A stretch of DNA of 64,000 nucleotides from Jiella soli (GTDB taxonomy: Bacteria; Pseudomonadota; Alphaproteobacteria; Rhizobiales; Rhizobiaceae), in NCBI RefSeq assembly GCF_020615385.1, contig NZ_JAJAVB010000027.1:186001-250000 (forward strand), read 5' to 3'. The notes under the pieces are model-generated. The model was given only the letters and a program-made list of their open reading frames with translations. It was not told the origin of the DNA and made no database searches. This document shows, in pieces, positions 1 through 8,576 of the stretch. The stretch's first letter is position 1. Each line of letters starts with the position of its first letter. The position numbers were made by a program, and so were the translations under genes.

Positions 1-534
1 TTCGTCAGCGAAGTCGCGCCGCGCCTCCCCGCGGGCATCACCGTGGCGATCGCCGGCCGGTTCGACGGTCCGCCGCCGTCCGCGCCGGAGAATGTGCGCT
101 TCGTCGGGCGCGTTCCGGATGCACAGGCCTTCGTCAACGCCTCCCGCGTCGTCGCCCTGGCGACCAAGGGCGGCACCGGTGTCCAGCTGAAGACGCTGGA
201 AACCTTCGAGGAGGGCATGCCGGCGGTCGCGACACCGCAGGCGCTGCGTGGCATCGATTCGCTGCCGGCGAATGTCCGTATCGCCGAGGCGGCGGACGAT
301 TTCGCGTCGGCGCTCGTCGAACTGGTTGAGGCGGAGCGGACCGGACGCCTCGCCCGGCTCGACGGCGGCGCATTCGCCCGCTCGCAGACGGAGGCGCTCG
401 ACCGGGCGGTTGCGGCGGGGCTCCACCGCTTCGCCCGAGAGAGCGACCGAAGGAGTGCCGCAGCGATGTCCTCCCCCGAACCAGCACGACGCGCCGAGGT
501 CACGAGGCCGGCCCGGCAGATCGGAGGCCTTTGA
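1..534 (+). CDS. Glycosyltransferase family 4-like protein, C-terminal part (cut by window edge)
   Basis: The reading frame is open from base 1, so the start lies outside the window; about 177 C-terminal residues are present. The segment KTLETFEEGMPAVATPQALRG resembles the nucleotide-sugar binding GxxKxxE region of GT4 enzymes (GT-B fold), preceded by a region reading VRFVGRVPDAQAFVNASRVV that matches the usual F-G-x-V-x-D-x-x step before it. It probably transfers a sugar to a lipid-linked polysaccharide precursor at the inner face of the membrane. Its stop TGA overlaps the start of the next glycosyltransferase gene, which indicates one operon. Sugar and acceptor cannot be told from the sequence. 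Confidence 0.75.
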   Translation, partial: FVSEVAPRLPAGITVAIAGRFDGPPPSAPENVRFVGRVPDAQAFVNASRVVALATKGGTGVQLKTLETFEEGMPAVATPQALRGIDSLPANVRIAEAADDFASALVELVEAERTGRLARLDGGAFARSQTEALDRAVAAGLHRFARESDRRSAAAMSSPEPARRAEVTRPARQIGGL

Positions 535-1334
535 TGCGACCGGAGATCCTGAGCAATCTGGCCGTCGTGCCGCGCCTCCGGCAGTCCGAGAGGACCCAGG
601 CCATTGCTGGCATCGAGGTGACGGACGCGGCCGGAACGACGGTGATCGCCGACCTCGCTGCGGCGCTCGCCGCCGGCCGGACGACGCGCCTCGCATTCCT
701 CAACGCCCATTGCGTCAACGTCGCCCGCAACGACCCGGCCTATCACGCTGCGCTGCGCCGATTTCTCGTCCTGCCCGACGGAATCGGGGTCGATCTCGCC
801 GGCCGAATTCTCCACGGACGCCCCTTTACCGAGAACCTCAACGGCACCGATTTCGTGCCGCGGCTCCTGGCGGCGCTCGCGCCGTATCGCCTGCGCGTCG
901 CGCTGATCGGCGCTGCCCCCGGCGTCGCCGAACGGGCGGCCGAGCGGCTTGCCGTGGACATTCCCGGGCACACCTTCCTCGCCGTTTCGGACGGCTATTT
1001 CGGGGCCGACCATCGGCCCGAGGTTCTCAAGAAGCTGGCGGCGGCCAAGGCGGACATCGTGATCGTCGCCCTCGGCGTGCCGGGCCAGGAGCGGTTCATC
1101 GCTGAACACCTCACGCCGGAGCACGGCCGGCTCTTCATCGGCGTCGGCGCCCTGCTCGACTTTCTGGCCGGCGAGGTCCAGCGGGCGCCCCGGCTGGTCC
1201 GCGCCGTCAGGGCGGAGTGGGTCTGGCGCCTGTCGCTCGAGCCTGCCCGGCTGTGGCGCCGCTACATTCTCGGCAATCCCATCTTCCTCGCCGCAATCCT
1301 GAGAGATCGCTATGTCCGGAGCCATAACCACTAG
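534..1334 (+). CDS. WecG/TagA/CpsF family glycosyltransferase
   Basis: A 266-residue protein of the usual length for GT26 enzymes. Family marks are LNAHCVNVARND near residue 60, LPDGIGVD near 83, ENLNGTDF near 102, and the C-terminal GALLDFLAGEVQRAPR followed by EWVWRLSLEPARLWRRY. Members add N-acetylmannosaminuronate or a similar sugar to an undecaprenyl-linked intermediate of exopolysaccharide or teichoic acid. The start chosen is ATG at 534, in a TGATG overlap with the upstream gene and 6 nt after GGAGG at 523-527; TTG at 531 is the alternative. It lies in an operon with the GT4 fragment and overlaps the next gene by 23 nt. Confidence 0.9.
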   Translation: MRPEILSNLAVVPRLRQSERTQAIAGIEVTDAAGTTVIADLAAALAAGRTTRLAFLNAHCVNVARNDPAYHAALRRFLVLPDGIGVDLAGRILHGRPFTENLNGTDFVPRLLAALAPYRLRVALIGAAPGVAERAAERLAVDIPGHTFLAVSDGYFGADHRPEVLKKLAAAKADIVIVALGVPGQERFIAEHLTPEHGRLFIGVGALLDFLAGEVQRAPRLVRAVRAEWVWRLSLEPARLWRRYILGNPIFLAAILRDRYVRSHNH

Positions 1335-2325
1335 GTCGCTCCGTGACGCTCGTCCGGTGGCAAGGCGCAGTGCAGAGCGGGCCGCGAAGGCTACGCTCGG
1401 CCCGTCCGCGTGGGCGAGCACCGGCGAATCCGGGTGGGCGCTGGAGCCGACATCGGTGATCGTTACGGCAAGCTATGCCGGCGACTTCGAGCGCTGCCGC
1501 CTGCTCTGCGAAAGCATCGACCGGCGGGTTTCGGGCCATGAACGCCATCTGATCCTGGTCGAAGCGGCCGACGTCCCGCTGTTTCGCCAACTCGCCGGAC
1601 CGCGGCGCGAGATCGTCGACGAGCGCGACCTCCTGCCGTTCTGGCTGCGGCCGTTTCCCGATCCCCTGACCGCGGGCCGCCGCCGGATCTGGCTGTCGCC
1701 GAAAGGCCTGCCGCTCCGTGGCTGGCATGTCCAGCAGCTCAGGCGCATCGCGATCGGAGCCGCAATCGACGAGGCGATGATGATCTCGGTCGATTCCGAC
1801 GTCGTCTTCCTGCGCGACTTCGATCTCGGCTGGTTCTGGAACGACGGGCGGGTCAAGTTCTACCGCAGGCCCGGCGCCCTGAGCAACGTCCTCCCCGACC
1901 GCCTGGACGAACACCGGCGATGGTCGCTCAAGGCCGCCGAACTCCTCGGGATCGACGCGCCCGCGACGACCGATACCGGCTATATCGCCACCCTCATCGC
2001 CTGGCGCAGCGACACGGTCCGCGAGATGGTCGCGCGGATCGAGGCGACGACGGGCCGCAGCTGGATGGCCGCCCTCGCCGCGACGCGAAGCCTGTCGGAA
2101 TGCACGATCTACGGCCGGTTCGTCGACGAGGTCGAAGGCCGGCCCGACCGCCACCAGGAGAGCCAATTGTCGCTCTGCCAGATGTATTGGGCGGGCGAGG
2201 CGCTCGATGCCGGCGAACTCGCGGATTTCACGGCCCACCTCGCGCCGCATCAGGTGGCGGCGGGGATCCAGTCCTTCACCGCCACCGATCCGTCGCTCAT
2301 TCGCCGGGCTGCGGGACTGGATTGA
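1312..2325 (+). CDS. DUF6492-like protein, possible glycosyltransferase
   Basis: A 337-residue soluble protein with no signal peptide or membrane segment. After about 45 low-complexity residues there is a beta-strand start TSVIVTASYAGDFERCRLL, typical of the first strand of GT-A folds, and then MISVDSDVVFLRDFD near residue 163, which looks like a metal-binding DxD motif. WHVQQLRRIA precedes it, as in DUF6492 proteins from alphaproteobacterial polysaccharide loci. The start overlaps the WecG-like gene, so it is probably cotranslated. Its 3' end overlaps the convergent flippase gene by 29 nt. The glycosyltransferase role is inferred from the motif and the neighbours; the domain name is from recall of the family. 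Confidence 0.6.
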   Translation: MSGAITTRSLRDARPVARRSAERAAKATLGPSAWASTGESGWALEPTSVIVTASYAGDFERCRLLCESIDRRVSGHERHLILVEAADVPLFRQLAGPRREIVDERDLLPFWLRPFPDPLTAGRRRIWLSPKGLPLRGWHVQQLRRIAIGAAIDEAMMISVDSDVVFLRDFDLGWFWNDGRVKFYRRPGALSNVLPDRLDEHRRWSLKAAELLGIDAPATTDTGYIATLIAWRSDTVREMVARIEATTGRSWMAALAATRSLSECTIYGRFVDEVEGRPDRHQESQLSLCQMYWAGEALDAGELADFTAHLAPHQVAAGIQSFTATDPSLIRRAAGLD

Positions 2326-3622
2326 TCAGCATCTCCGAGCGCTGCCGGGGAAGCCGCGACCGCGACCAGTCGAGCGCGGCATAGGTCGAGGCGGCCGAGA
2401 CGATCCAGAGCGTCAGGAACAGGCCGTTGAGGCCGAGGATCCAGTCGGTCCGATCCGGCATCGCCCGGAACAGGACGACCATCAGGCCGGCCTTCATCAG
2501 ACCGACGATCGCCAGGATCAGGGCGCGCAGCGTGGTGCGGCCCCGCGCATAGAGAAGCTCGCTCTCATATTCGACCAGATTGCGGAAGGCCGGAACGAAC
2601 AGCGGCACCAGGACGAGCGGCGCGGCGCTGGCGACATTGTCGCCGAGCGCGCGCGGGAAGAAGTGCAGGAAGCCGCCAAGAAAGGCGAGTCCGGCGATCG
2701 AGACCAGCGCTACCCCCGCCTCAATGCCCCAGCGCACGCGCCAGGCCGTCAGCCAGTGCGGCGTCCTCATCAGCTTCTGCACGATCATGGTGTTGAACGA
2801 ACGGATCGGCAGCGCCGTCAGGTCGATCAGCCGCATCAGGATGGCGTAGATGCCGGCGATCTCGGCGCCCCCCAGCGACAGGACCAGAAGCTTGTCGAGT
2901 TCCGACTGCAGATAGAAGACGATCTCGGCACCGGCGACCGAGACGCTGTCGCGCCAGCGCGCCATGTAGAGCGTCGGCTCGAAGCGCAGGCGCTGGCGGG
3001 GATAGAACACGCAGACGGCGACGACCGCCGCGACCGCATTGGCGGCGAGATAGGCGAAGGCCCAGGTCGTCAGGTCCCCGTCGCTGAAGACGAAGAAGGC
3101 GCCAGCGGCCACCGCGCGGATCGCGCTGCCGCCGATGACGATGATCGCGCCCTGCAGGAACCGGCCGAGCCCGTTGTTGACGATGACGACGACCTCGAGC
3201 ATCCGCCAGCACAGGACCTCCGCGAGCACGACCGCGACGAAGGCCGGGACCGGCATGTCGGAGGAGAAGAAGGCGACGTAGAAGCCGGCGGCGGCGACCG
3301 CGACCACCGGCAGCGAGACCACGAGCGCGGCGAGGAAGCCGGCCGTATAGGCGCCGACGAGCCTCTTGCGAACGGTTGCGACGCGGTAGAGCGGCGAGAC
3401 GAAACCGAAGCCGGCGATCCGCGAGAGCACGATGCCGGTCGCCGATGCGGTCGCGAACAGGCCGAAGTCGGCGACCGAGAGCCCGTTGGCGACACAGACG
3501 AAATAGGCGAGCGACAGGACCAGCCGGCCGGCCGAGCCGCCGAGCAGGGAGGCGTAGTCGCGGACAAGGTTTAGGTTGCCCTTAAGGCTTTCGATCCAGG
3601 ATGCGATCTGTGGCATGGCCAT
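2297..3622 (-). CDS. Wzx/MATE-type polysaccharide flippase
   Basis: About 441 residues with roughly twelve hydrophobic segments spread over the whole length, as expected for the MOP superfamily. The N-terminus has LVRDYASLLGGSAGRLVLSL followed by a G-L-S-x-x-D-F-G-L-F turn typical of polysaccharide flippases. Such proteins move undecaprenyl-linked repeat units across the inner membrane. The frame could start at TTG 3637; ATG 3622 is preferred. The gene is convergent with the glycosyltransferase operon and divergent from the GH10 gene, with only 23 bp between the two start codons, so at least one promoter must lie inside coding DNA. The transported glycan is not known. Confidence 0.8.
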   Translation of the reverse strand: MAMPQIASWIESLKGNLNLVRDYASLLGGSAGRLVLSLAYFVCVANGLSVADFGLFATASATGIVLSRIAGFGFVSPLYRVATVRKRLVGAYTAGFLAALVVSLPVVAVAAAGFYVAFFSSDMPVPAFVAVVLAEVLCWRMLEVVVIVNNGLGRFLQGAIIVIGGSAIRAVAAGAFFVFSDGDLTTWAFAYLAANAVAAVVAVCVFYPRQRLRFEPTLYMARWRDSVSVAGAEIVFYLQSELDKLLVLSLGGAEIAGIYAILMRLIDLTALPIRSFNTMIVQKLMRTPHWLTAWRVRWGIEAGVALVSIAGLAFLGGFLHFFPRALGDNVASAAPLVLVPLFVPAFRNLVEYESELLYARGRTTLRALILAIVGLMKAGLMVVLFRAMPDRTDWILGLNGLFLTLWIVSAASTYAALDWSRSRLPRQRSEMLINPVPQPGE

Positions 3623-3645
3623 TGTCCCGAGGAGCAAGACGGCTG

Positions 3646-4812
3646 ATGACGACCCTCACCCGAGATCGGGCCGGCAGGCAATCCCCAGACCACCTGCATC
3701 CGCGATCCGAAGCGGCGGAGCCACGCTCGAACACCTCTGATAGCTCCAGAACCTTAACGCGGCGTTCCGTCCTCATGGCCGGCGCCGGGCTCGCCCTGTC
3801 GCCTGTCGCGGGTCACGCGAGGGCGCAGCCGCCGGCCGAGACCGGGGTACCGTTCGGCAGCGCTATCCAGGCCGAGTATATCGAGAGTGACCCCGCCTAT
3901 CGACAGGCATTTCTCGACTATTGCGACCTGATCATGCCGATGAACGAGCTGAAGTTCGGGCAGATCCGGCCAACCCGCGAGACGTGGAACTTCGAGCCGG
4001 CCGACAAGCTCGTCGACTTCGCCCTTAGCCACGGCCGCAAGAGCCGCGGCACCTGCCATGTCTGGTGGAACTCGACGCCGGACTGGGTCGAAGCGCTGGA
4101 AACCCCTGCCGAAGCGGAAAAGGCGCTGGTCGAGCACATCGAACGGGTGACCGACCGCTATCGGGGCCGGCTCCAGAGCTGGGACGTCGTCAACGAAGTG
4201 GTCGCCAACGATCCGATCTATGACGGCCGTTCGCTGCGCGACACGGTCTGGCTGCGCAAGCTCGGGCCGCGGCACATCCCGATCGCCTTCGAGGCGACGG
4301 CGCGGGCCGATCCGGCGGCGCGCCTCGTGATCAACGACTACAATCTCGAATTTGCCGGCGCCGAATACGACGCCCGCCGGCGCGTCATGCTGGGGATCGT
4401 CCAGCAGCTTCACGACCGCAATATCAGGGTCGACACGGTGGGAATCCAAGGTCACCTCTACACCGACCACACGATCGACACCGAGGCTCTCCTCACCTTC
4501 CAGGCCGAGCTTCGAAAGCTCGGCGTCGGGCTGATGGTAACCGAGCTCGACGTCATCGACTGGCAGAAGCCGGCGGATGCGGAGGCGCAGGACGCGCGCG
4601 CCGAGGCCATTCTTTCCGACTTCCTCGACGCCATCCTCGCGGACGGGCCGCCGGAGGCCGTGATCGCCTGGGGCATGACCGATCGCTACAGCTGGATCCC
4701 CGACGTCCTGCCGCGGCCGGACGGCGCCACGATGCGGCCGCTGCCACTCGATCGCGAGATGCGGGAAAAGAGCTGGATGGCGCTTTTGAGAAAACGGCTT
4801 CGCACTGCGTGA
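3646..4812 (+). CDS. GH10 family endo-1,4-beta-xylanase-like glycosidase, Tat-exported
   Basis: A 388-residue retaining glycoside hydrolase. The N-terminal part carries a twin-arginine signal, LTRRSVLMAGAGLALSPVAG, with the arginines at residues 39-40 and probable cleavage after GHARA near residue 60. GH10 marks are NELKFGQ near 102, WDVVNEV with the acid/base Glu at 184, and VTELDV with the nucleophile Glu at 300, followed by the late Trp in AWGMTDRYSW. Start ATG 3646 has GAGGAG upstream; ATG 3601 in frame is possible but overlaps the divergent gene. It sits next to a flippase and glycosyltransferases, so it may trim or release the local polysaccharide instead of digesting plant xylan; this is inference. 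Confidence 0.92.
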   Translation: MTTLTRDRAGRQSPDHLHPRSEAAEPRSNTSDSSRTLTRRSVLMAGAGLALSPVAGHARAQPPAETGVPFGSAIQAEYIESDPAYRQAFLDYCDLIMPMNELKFGQIRPTRETWNFEPADKLVDFALSHGRKSRGTCHVWWNSTPDWVEALETPAEAEKALVEHIERVTDRYRGRLQSWDVVNEVVANDPIYDGRSLRDTVWLRKLGPRHIPIAFEATARADPAARLVINDYNLEFAGAEYDARRRVMLGIVQQLHDRNIRVDTVGIQGHLYTDHTIDTEALLTFQAELRKLGVGLMVTELDVIDWQKPADAEAQDARAEAILSDFLDAILADGPPEAVIAWGMTDRYSWIPDVLPRPDGATMRPLPLDREMREKSWMALLRKRLRTA

Positions 4813-4918
4813 GATGAACGGGCAGCCACAGCCCGGAGACATGTCAGTTCAGCCACGCGGAATGCGTCCGACGACCGCCGGCGATTATCGCAGCTTCGGT
4901 CCGCACTTCTGGAAGCGA

Positions 4919-4940
4919 GCCGCCGGTCGTGACCGGCGGC
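4919..4940. terminator. Perfect 10-bp hairpin between the GH10 and olsB-like genes
   Basis: GCCGCCGGTC at 4919-4928 pairs with GACCGGCGGC at 4931-4940 around a two-base centre. It lies between convergent genes and could stop transcription from both sides, but neither strand has a clear T-run after it. Confidence 0.45.
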
Positions 4941-4979
4941 GCTCGGAAAACCTAGGCGCGATGCGAGCGCGGCGACCGG

Positions 4980-5921
4980 TCAGGCCGCGAAGCGGCTCGC
5001 ATCGGCGCCATAATAGCCGATATAGCGGGGATTGATGTTCGCCCGCGGCAGGACGACAAGGACGTCAGTCGTGCCGAACTGATGGTCGACCACCGCCCCC
5101 TCGCCGATATAGCCGCCGAGGCGCAGATAGCCCTTGAGCAGCGGCGGCATGGCGGCAAAGGCCTGGCGGGCGTCAGTACCCTCCACCCCATCGGCGAGGA
5201 AGGTGCCGCGATGGTCGTGCGCCCGCACCTTCCATTCCGGCGGGCAGGCGACATTCGTCTTCAGGAAGGCCAGGGGCACGGCCAGCGCCTCCGGATCGGT
5301 GCCCGAAAGCGAGGCGCAGCCGAACAACACGTCGATGTCGTGGGCGAGGACATAGGACCAGATGCCCTGCCAGAGCAGTTCGACCGTGCGCTTGCCGCGA
5401 TAGTCCTTGAGAACGCAGGAGCGGCCGAGTTCAAGGAAGCGCTTGCCGCGATGCCGGGCCAGCATGGGCGCGATGTTGAACTCCTGCGCTGTATAGAAGC
5501 CGCCGGCGAGCGCCGCCGATTCCTGGCGCATCAGCCGGTATGTCCCGACGATCCGCTGGGCGATCGGTCCGCCCCGCGCATGATCGATCACGAGGAGATG
5601 GTCGCAATAACGATCGAAGCCGTCGCGGTCGCGTCGGGTCATCTTCTGCAGCTTGGACGGCTGCGCGCTCATCTCCTGATAGAAGATGCGGTAGCGCAGC
5701 TGCTGCGCGGCCTTCACCTCGGCGGCGGAGCGTGCGAGACGCACTTCGAGCTGCCCCATGCGGCCGAGCGATGGAGCGGCGGGATCGAAGCGGCGGGCCA
5801 TGTGGCGCATCTTGGCCGGAACGAAGCGCAGAACGACGCCGCCGAAATCGCGAGTCAATGGCGTCATCCGCGCTGGCATCATACGCATCGGTCCGGCTTG
5901 CTCAACGCCGTCTGCACCCAT
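4980..5921 (-). CDS. olsB: OlsB-type L-ornithine N(alpha)-acyltransferase
   Basis: A 313-residue GNAT-like acyltransferase. It contains LRYRIFYQEM near residue 77, the acyl-carrier-protein dependent core FLELGRSCVLKDYRGK near 163, and LFGCASLSGTDPEALA, all typical of OlsB. OlsB transfers a 3-hydroxyacyl group from acyl-ACP to ornithine to make lyso-ornithine lipid, the first step of the phosphorus-free membrane lipid. Start ATG 5921 is chosen because a strong GGAGGAA lies just upstream (complement of 5925-5931); ATG 5957 is an in-frame alternative. No olsA-like second acyltransferase is next to it. A related hemolysin-type acyltransferase remains possible. Confidence 0.85.
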   Translation of the reverse strand: MGADGVEQAGPMRMMPARMTPLTRDFGGVVLRFVPAKMRHMARRFDPAAPSLGRMGQLEVRLARSAAEVKAAQQLRYRIFYQEMSAQPSKLQKMTRRDRDGFDRYCDHLLVIDHARGGPIAQRIVGTYRLMRQESAALAGGFYTAQEFNIAPMLARHRGKRFLELGRSCVLKDYRGKRTVELLWQGIWSYVLAHDIDVLFGCASLSGTDPEALAVPLAFLKTNVACPPEWKVRAHDHRGTFLADGVEGTDARQAFAAMPPLLKGYLRLGGYIGEGAVVDHQFGTTDVLVVLPRANINPRYIGYYGADASRFAA

Positions 5922-6051
5922 CGTTTCCTCCATCGGCTTCAACCGTTCGACAGCCATCGATTACGAAAATTCGGCGACGGTTTCGTGACTGGACGCGGCA
6001 TAGTATGGTCGCATTTGTGGCAAACCGCCAATGGTGAAAGTGTGGAACCGG

Positions 6052-7044
6052 TCACGGCATGGCGACCACGACCCGCCCGCGGATGCGCCCATCGACGATG
6101 TCATGGGCGGCCTGCAGAATCCCGTCGAAGCCGATCCTCGTCCCGATCGACCCCAGGGTCTCGTCCGTCAGATCCTCGGCGAGGCGTGCCCAGGCCTCCA
6201 GCCGCGATGGCCGTTCCGCCATCACGGAATCGATTCCGAGGAGCGAGACGCCGCGCAGGATGAAGGGCGCGACGGTCACCGGCAGGTCCATGCCCTGGGC
6301 AAGACCGCAGGCGGCGACGGCACCATGATAGCGCGTGGAGGCGAGGACATTGGCGAGGGTGTGGCTGCCGACCGCGTCGATGCCGGCGGCCCAGCGCTCC
6401 TTGCCGAGCGGCTTGCCGGGCTCGGAAAGCTCCGAGCGGTCGATCACCTCGGCGGCGCCGAGCGATTTCAGATAGTCCGCCTCCACAGTGCGTCCGGTCG
6501 AGGCGATCACATGCCAGCCGCGCCTCGCAAGCAACGCCACCGCGAACGAGCCGACACCGCCCGAGGCCCCGGTCACGATCGCCGGCCCCCGCTCGGGGCT
6601 GAGACCGGCACGCTCCAGCGCCAGCACCGACAGCATCGCGGTGTAGCCGGCCGTGCCGATCGCCATCGCGTCCTCGGCCGAAAAGCGCTCGGGCAGCGGC
6701 ACCAGCCATTCGCCCCTCAGCCGGGCGAGGCCTGCAAAGGCGCCGTAATGCGTCTCGCCGACGCCCCAGCCGTTGAGGACGACCTTGTCGCCCTCCTTCC
6801 ATTCAGGATTGGTCGAGCGCATCACGGTGCCGGCGAGATCAACGCCGGGGATCATCGGCCAGCGGCGCACGATCGGCGCCTTCCCGGTGATGGCGAGGCC
6901 GTCCTTGTAGTTGACGGTGGTCGCCTCGACGCGCACGTCGACATCGCCCTCCATCAGATCGTCGGGTGACATGTCCACGATGTCGACCGACTGCTTCTTG
7001 GCCTCGTCGCGCGAAATCAGGATCGCCTTGAAGGTGTCGCTCAT
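6052..7044 (-). CDS. acuI: Acrylyl-CoA reductase (AcuI/YhdH family MDR oxidoreductase)
   Basis: A 330-residue zinc-free medium-chain dehydrogenase/reductase. The Rossmann fold glycine motif is VTGASGGVGSFAV near residue 150, the GroES-like N-terminal domain holds VNYKDGLAITGKAP, and LLGIDSVM near 263 is characteristic of the YhdH/AcuI branch. These enzymes reduce acrylyl-CoA to propionyl-CoA with NADPH, removing a toxic intermediate. Start ATG 7044 follows GAGAAGGGA; ATG 7059 is possible. It stands alone between olsB-like and lspA genes. No DMSP lyase gene is seen nearby, so the source of acrylyl-CoA is unknown here. Confidence 0.9.
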   Translation of the reverse strand: MSDTFKAILISRDEAKKQSVDIVDMSPDDLMEGDVDVRVEATTVNYKDGLAITGKAPIVRRWPMIPGVDLAGTVMRSTNPEWKEGDKVVLNGWGVGETHYGAFAGLARLRGEWLVPLPERFSAEDAMAIGTAGYTAMLSVLALERAGLSPERGPAIVTGASGGVGSFAVALLARRGWHVIASTGRTVEADYLKSLGAAEVIDRSELSEPGKPLGKERWAAGIDAVGSHTLANVLASTRYHGAVAACGLAQGMDLPVTVAPFILRGVSLLGIDSVMAERPSRLEAWARLAEDLTDETLGSIGTRIGFDGILQAAHDIVDGRIRGRVVVAMP

Positions 7045-7209
7045 CGTCCCTTCTCCCATCGTCCGCCGCTCGGCAGCCTCTTATCCGACATAACGCAAAG
7101 AGCGCGCCACGCGGTCTTGTCAATCCGGCAAGGCTCGCGGTGGCCCCAAGCTGGCCCCAAGCGCATCGCGGCGGCGGACCCGGCCGGACAAGTCCGCAGG
7201 CGACATCGC

Positions 7210-7695
7210 TCAGTGCGGCGAGGCCTTCGCCCGCGGCGCCAGGATGAACTCGTCGATAAGGATCAGCACGGCGCCGATCGTGATCAGCGCGTCGGCGAAG
7301 TTGAAGATGGCGAAGGCCCAGACCGGCGTGTGGAAGTAGACATAATCAACCACATAGCCGAGCCTGATGCGGTCGATCAGATTGCCGATCGCGCCGCCGA
7401 CGATGATCGCCAGGCCGAAATGCGTCAGCCTGCGGCCCGCTGGCGTCTTCCACCAGAGAACGAGAACGACCGCAAGCACGGCGAGGGCGAGCAGCGAGAG
7501 GCCGACATCGCCGAGCCCGGCGAACATCGAGAAGGCGATGCCGGTGTTGCGGGCGTGAAAGAGCGCGAGGAATGGCAGGATCTCTATCGCATCGCCGAGC
7601 CCCATCGTGGCGACGACCAGCGCCTTGATGGCCTGGTCGATCACCACCGACAGGACGACGACGAGGAGATTGAACGCGACGAGGCGCCGGCTCAT
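7210..7695 (-). CDS. lspA: Lipoprotein signal peptidase (prolipoprotein signal peptidase II)
   Basis: A 161-residue inner-membrane aspartic protease with four hydrophobic helices, the normal length. Conserved boxes are HARNTGIAFSM near residue 47, GGAIGNLIDR near 100, VVDYVYF with the first catalytic Asp at 117, and FNFADALI with the second at 135. It cleaves the signal peptide of diacylglyceryl-modified prolipoproteins. Its first 4 nt overlap the end of the upstream TrmH-family gene, so the two are translationally coupled. Confidence 0.97.
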   Translation of the reverse strand: MSRRLVAFNLLVVVLSVVIDQAIKALVVATMGLGDAIEILPFLALFHARNTGIAFSMFAGLGDVGLSLLALAVLAVVLVLWWKTPAGRRLTHFGLAIIVGGAIGNLIDRIRLGYVVDYVYFHTPVWAFAIFNFADALITIGAVLILIDEFILAPRAKASPH

Positions 7696-8576
7696 AGCGA
7701 AAGAGCCTTCCTGCGAACTTCGAACAGCATGATCCCGGTGGCGACGGCGAGGTTGAGACTGTCGGCACGCCCCGCCTGCGGAATGCGCACGAGGAGGTCG
7801 CAGGCGTCCGCCATCGGGTCGGAGAGGCCCGCCTGCTCATTGCCCATGACGAGGAGGACGGGCTGGCCGGCGTAGTCGGGTGTCCGATAGTCGGTCACGC
7901 CGCGCATATGCGTGCCGACGACGAGGCCGCGGAAGTCCTTGCGCCAGGCGAGGAATTCGGCCTCCCTGGCGCGGGCGATCGGTACGGCGAAGATCGAGCC
8001 CATGGTGGCGCGCACGGTCTCCAGCGAGAACGGGTCCACCGTGTCGCCGACGAGGACGAGGCCGGCCGCGCCCGCCGCATCCGCCGTGCGCAGCACCGTG
8101 CCGAGATTGCCGGGGTCGCGGACACGGTCGAGCACCACGGTGACGTTGCCGGCGGCGGGGACGAGCGAGGCAAGCGGTGCCAGCCTGCGGCGGAAGACGC
8201 CGGCGGCATTCTGCGGATTGTCGCGGCGGGTGATCGCTTCGAGAACCTTGGCGCTCGCCTCGATGACGTCGGCGCCCGAAGCCACCGCCCGCGCGGCGGT
8301 CTTTTCGAGCATCTGGTTTCCGGCGGCGGCCTTGGCGATCACCAGGGTGGACAGCTCCCACCCAGCATCGAGCCCGTCGACGACGAGCTTCAGGCCCTCT
8401 ACCAGGAAGAGGCCGGTCTCCTCGCGGTGCTTCTTCTGGGCGAGAGCGCGGATGTCCTTGACCAGCGGATTGGCGGCGCTGGTCACCTCCTTCACGCGGC
8501 CGGGCGCACGCAGCGGGGACCTGGCCGACGCCCCGGGTTGGGTTCCGCCCGGCTTCGGCGACTTCTGATCAGGCAT
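7692..8576 (-). CDS. TrmH family (SpoU) RNA 2'-O-methyltransferase
   Basis: A 294-residue SPOUT methyltransferase. After a short basic N-terminus there is the substrate-binding domain beginning VTSAANPLVKDIRALAQKKH, then the SpoU core with DRVRDPGNLGTVLRTADAAG, LVMGNEQAGLS and the knot end RIPQAGRADSLNLAVATGI. Members 2'-O-methylate rRNA or tRNA using S-adenosylmethionine. The start ATG 8576 overlaps the upstream methyltransferase stop by 8 nt, and its end overlaps lspA by 4 nt, giving a three-gene coupled operon. Target nucleotide not determined. Confidence 0.9.
   Translation of the reverse strand: MPDQKSPKPGGTQPGASARSPLRAPGRVKEVTSAANPLVKDIRALAQKKHREETGLFLVEGLKLVVDGLDAGWELSTLVIAKAAAGNQMLEKTAARAVASGADVIEASAKVLEAITRRDNPQNAAGVFRRRLAPLASLVPAAGNVTVVLDRVRDPGNLGTVLRTADAAGAAGLVLVGDTVDPFSLETVRATMGSIFAVPIARAREAEFLAWRKDFRGLVVGTHMRGVTDYRTPDYAGQPVLLVMGNEQAGLSDPMADACDLLVRIPQAGRADSLNLAVATGIMLFEVRRKALSL

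Noticed and set aside
1207-2250. A minus-strand frame over the first glycosyltransferase genes
   Set aside because: It is antisense to well supported genes and has no recognisable motif.
2207-3574. A 455-codon plus-strand frame over the flippase gene
   Set aside because: The complement encodes a clear membrane protein; this frame gives a charged low-complexity sequence.
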